From Physcomitrium patens (lineage: Eukaryota; Streptophyta; Bryopsida; Funariales; Funariaceae), in contig NC_037273.1 of NCBI RefSeq assembly GCF_000002425.4, forward strand, positions 1,184,483-1,248,482: a stretch of DNA of 64,000 nucleotides, in the 5' to 3' direction. The notes beneath the pieces are model-generated. The model was not told the origin of the DNA, did not search any database, and was given only the letters and a program-made list of their open reading frames with translations. Of the stretch, positions 62,155-64,000 are shown one piece after another. A program made the position numbers and the translations under genes. Position 1 is the stretch's first letter, and each line of letters begins with the position of its first letter.

Positions 62155-62405
62155 AGAATTTGCAAGGTAAAATCTCTAAGACAAAATGTTAAAAAAATAA
62201 ACCAAGTTCTAAATACATGTAACATCTAAAAGACATGCAGTTTGGACACCATATAAAGATAAAAAATAAAATAATAAAATAATAGAATCCATGAAAATTG
62301 TTGCGCCTTTGTCAAATTGGTGATACCTTATCATATTCAAAGGTACATTTGCTATTATCAAGAATGCAAGGATATTCTTAATATTTTAACATACTCAAAG
62401 AATAT
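62155..62405 (-). repeat. Right arm of the long terminal inverted repeat
   Basis: The inverted partner of 49,561-49,820. The outer end lies against a (TA)n tract (62,404-62,427). The distance between arms is about 12.3 kb, nearly all of it retrotransposon sequence. Confidence 0.65.
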
Positions 62406-62429
62406 ATATATATATATATATATATATGA

Positions 62430-63700
62430 GATTTTTTTATATTAATATTATTTCTCAATATATTAATTTTAAAAAAAAATAATTAATATAGAATATTTAA
62501 ATATTCATAATAATAATATAATCTTGAAATAAAATTTATGCAAATAAAAAAATTATAATTTTTTGAAATTATAATATCCAATATTATTTAGTAATAATAT
62601 ACATTAAGTTAAGTTAAATAAAATCAATTGTAACATGCATTGTCAAATTAGATATTGATTGTTTAGAAATTCCTATATGCCTTGGTACAATTTTAATTTG
62701 TCATTTTTTCCAATCACTACAAGTCATCAAAAATTTTCCACATACAAATGTGCAATGATTATTAATGTCTATATATGATAAATTATAATTAAAATATTAA
62801 AATTTTAGATTCATAATTTTAATAATTTTGAGATTGATTTAAGGTATGTACATCAATGAGATTTTAGTCATTCAATGTGTTTGTATATATAAGTATGTAT
62901 GTATAATGTAAGAATCTAACACCTAATTACTTAGTTTCTTACATGCATAGATTTATGCAATTTCTAATAACAGTTTTAATTCATCCAAACTAAGTGGAGG
63001 CAATTGCATAGCATATTTTAGTTTTATAACATTGCTTTGTTAATAAATATGCTGAGTTTACTCAACTTCTTTTTACATTTCTGCCAAGTGGCATTAAATT
63101 CTCATTAAATTCTTTGGGTTTAAAGAATAAATCATGTTCTGTGAAATACTTACTCATTTTATTATATCACGCATTAGATTTAATATGAAAGTCCATGTAA
63201 GGCTATACATTGATTTGAAATAAAAATACTAGCTAGTGCACATTTATGAGTTCTTAAATAAATTAAGGTCAGTCAATTAGATCAATTTCAGATTGTTTTT
63301 AATCCTCTGATATGAACAATTATAATAATAACAACTTTAATTACATGGCAAAAAGAAAAAATTCAAAATTCTTTAAAGATACATGAAAGTGAAGATATTC
63401 TCGGATTTTACTCCATTTTTTTTTTTTTTTTTTTTTTTTTTATCTAAATTTAAAATCCACAGATACAGTGAGAGAATCGTACAATTAAATTATTGAGCTA
63501 CTTTGACAAAATAAATTCTTAATAGTAAAAATTGTTTTCCAATCACATACTCAAAAATGTTTTTTATTTTTAAAAATTACATAAATTGATAAAATGTATT
63601 TTAAACTAGTATACTAAAATTCTAAGCTGAGATGTTCATATTTGCAATTAACACAATAGAATAGATTTAAGAACACCTAATTAAACGGAATTCATCCAAA
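62430..63700. other. AT-rich spacer
   Basis: No gene or element recognised. A T run of 26 bases lies at 63,416-63,441. Confidence 0.6.
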
Positions 63701-64000
63701 GAGAAACAAATTCATCCTGAGTGGAGAATACCCCATGACTGCAACCCGAAGCCTCCGTGGGGGACCCATAACCGCGCCTTCCGACACCGAAACCCTAAAT
63801 TAAGCTCGTCGAGAGACTTCGTGACTTGGGGCCCTCAATAATCAGACACGATGTTAGCGTTTTCTCAGGCCTTTTTGGGTGTTAGCATTAATACAGGGTT
63901 TTGTTAATAATGTACAAAAGCGGAGAGAAAAAGAGGGGTTTCAAGATTATCAGGAGTTGAGGCGGTCATTTGAGTCCCGAAATATGCAATTTGGGTCAGA
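63701..64000. other. Edge of a further GC-richer island
   Basis: Composition shifts to CpG-containing sequence at about 63.7 kb. A telo-box AAACCCTAAA lies at 63,790-63,799, a motif common in promoters of plant translation and growth genes. A gene may begin just beyond the window; nothing coding is supported within it. Confidence 0.4.

Noticed and set aside
1-64000. CRISPR arrays, bacterial operons or phage modules
   Set aside because: No regularly spaced direct repeats with unique spacers, no bacterial gene organisation; introns, nuclear tRNAs and plant LTR elements show a eukaryotic nuclear origin.

Overview
The window reads as nuclear DNA of a land plant. It has two spliced alpha-expansin genes, one spliced PLAC8-family membrane-protein gene, two nuclear-type tRNA genes and a large load of AT-rich Ty3/gypsy LTR retrotransposon relics. 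Compact introns, gene islands set in very AT-rich repeat DNA, and a chromodomain gypsy type that I recall from bryophytes and lycophytes make a moss or similar spore-bearing plant plausible. That placement is inference.

Layout. 1-13,510 is a nest of at least five partial copies of one Ty3/gypsy chromovirus family (family A here), in both orientations, around a 100-N assembly gap, with other insertions inside. 14.2-15.1 kb is a small GC-rich island with a tRNA-Asp/tRNA-Gly pair. 15.1-18.4 kb is AT-rich with an old family A remnant. 18.4-33 kb is the main gene island: the PLAC8-family gene (20,752-23,128, +, five coding exons), a 5S-rRNA-like fold near 24.0 kb, and alpha-expansin 1 (28,770-30,057, -, three exons). 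33-46.3 kb is mostly AT-rich, with two further GC-richer islands (35.2-37.6 and 39.5-40.3 kb) in which I recognise no gene. 46.3-49.4 kb holds alpha-expansin 2 (47,365-48,678, -, three exons). 49.56-62.41 kb is bracketed by long inverted repeats and filled by a second gypsy family (family B, minus strand, paired LTRs), a 1.25-kb repeat and a very old family A copy. The last 300 bases enter another GC-rich island.

The two expansins share intron positions and an identical exon 2 length, so they are paralogues about 17 kb apart on the same strand, now separated by repeats. They encode secreted wall-loosening proteins. The PLAC8-family product is probably a small integral membrane protein and has no visible functional link to them.

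The most unusual signals are: dense heat-shock-element-like arrays in the LTRs of both gypsy families; a short extra reading frame after the chromodomain that recurs in five family A copies; a 5S-like RNA fold resembling the plant 5S-mimic element but with no TFIIIA exons in sight; a tRNA-Asp/tRNA-Gly pair with no pol III stop between them; a perfect 40-bp inverted repeat; and a long terminal-inverted-repeat element opened by a retrotransposon nest.
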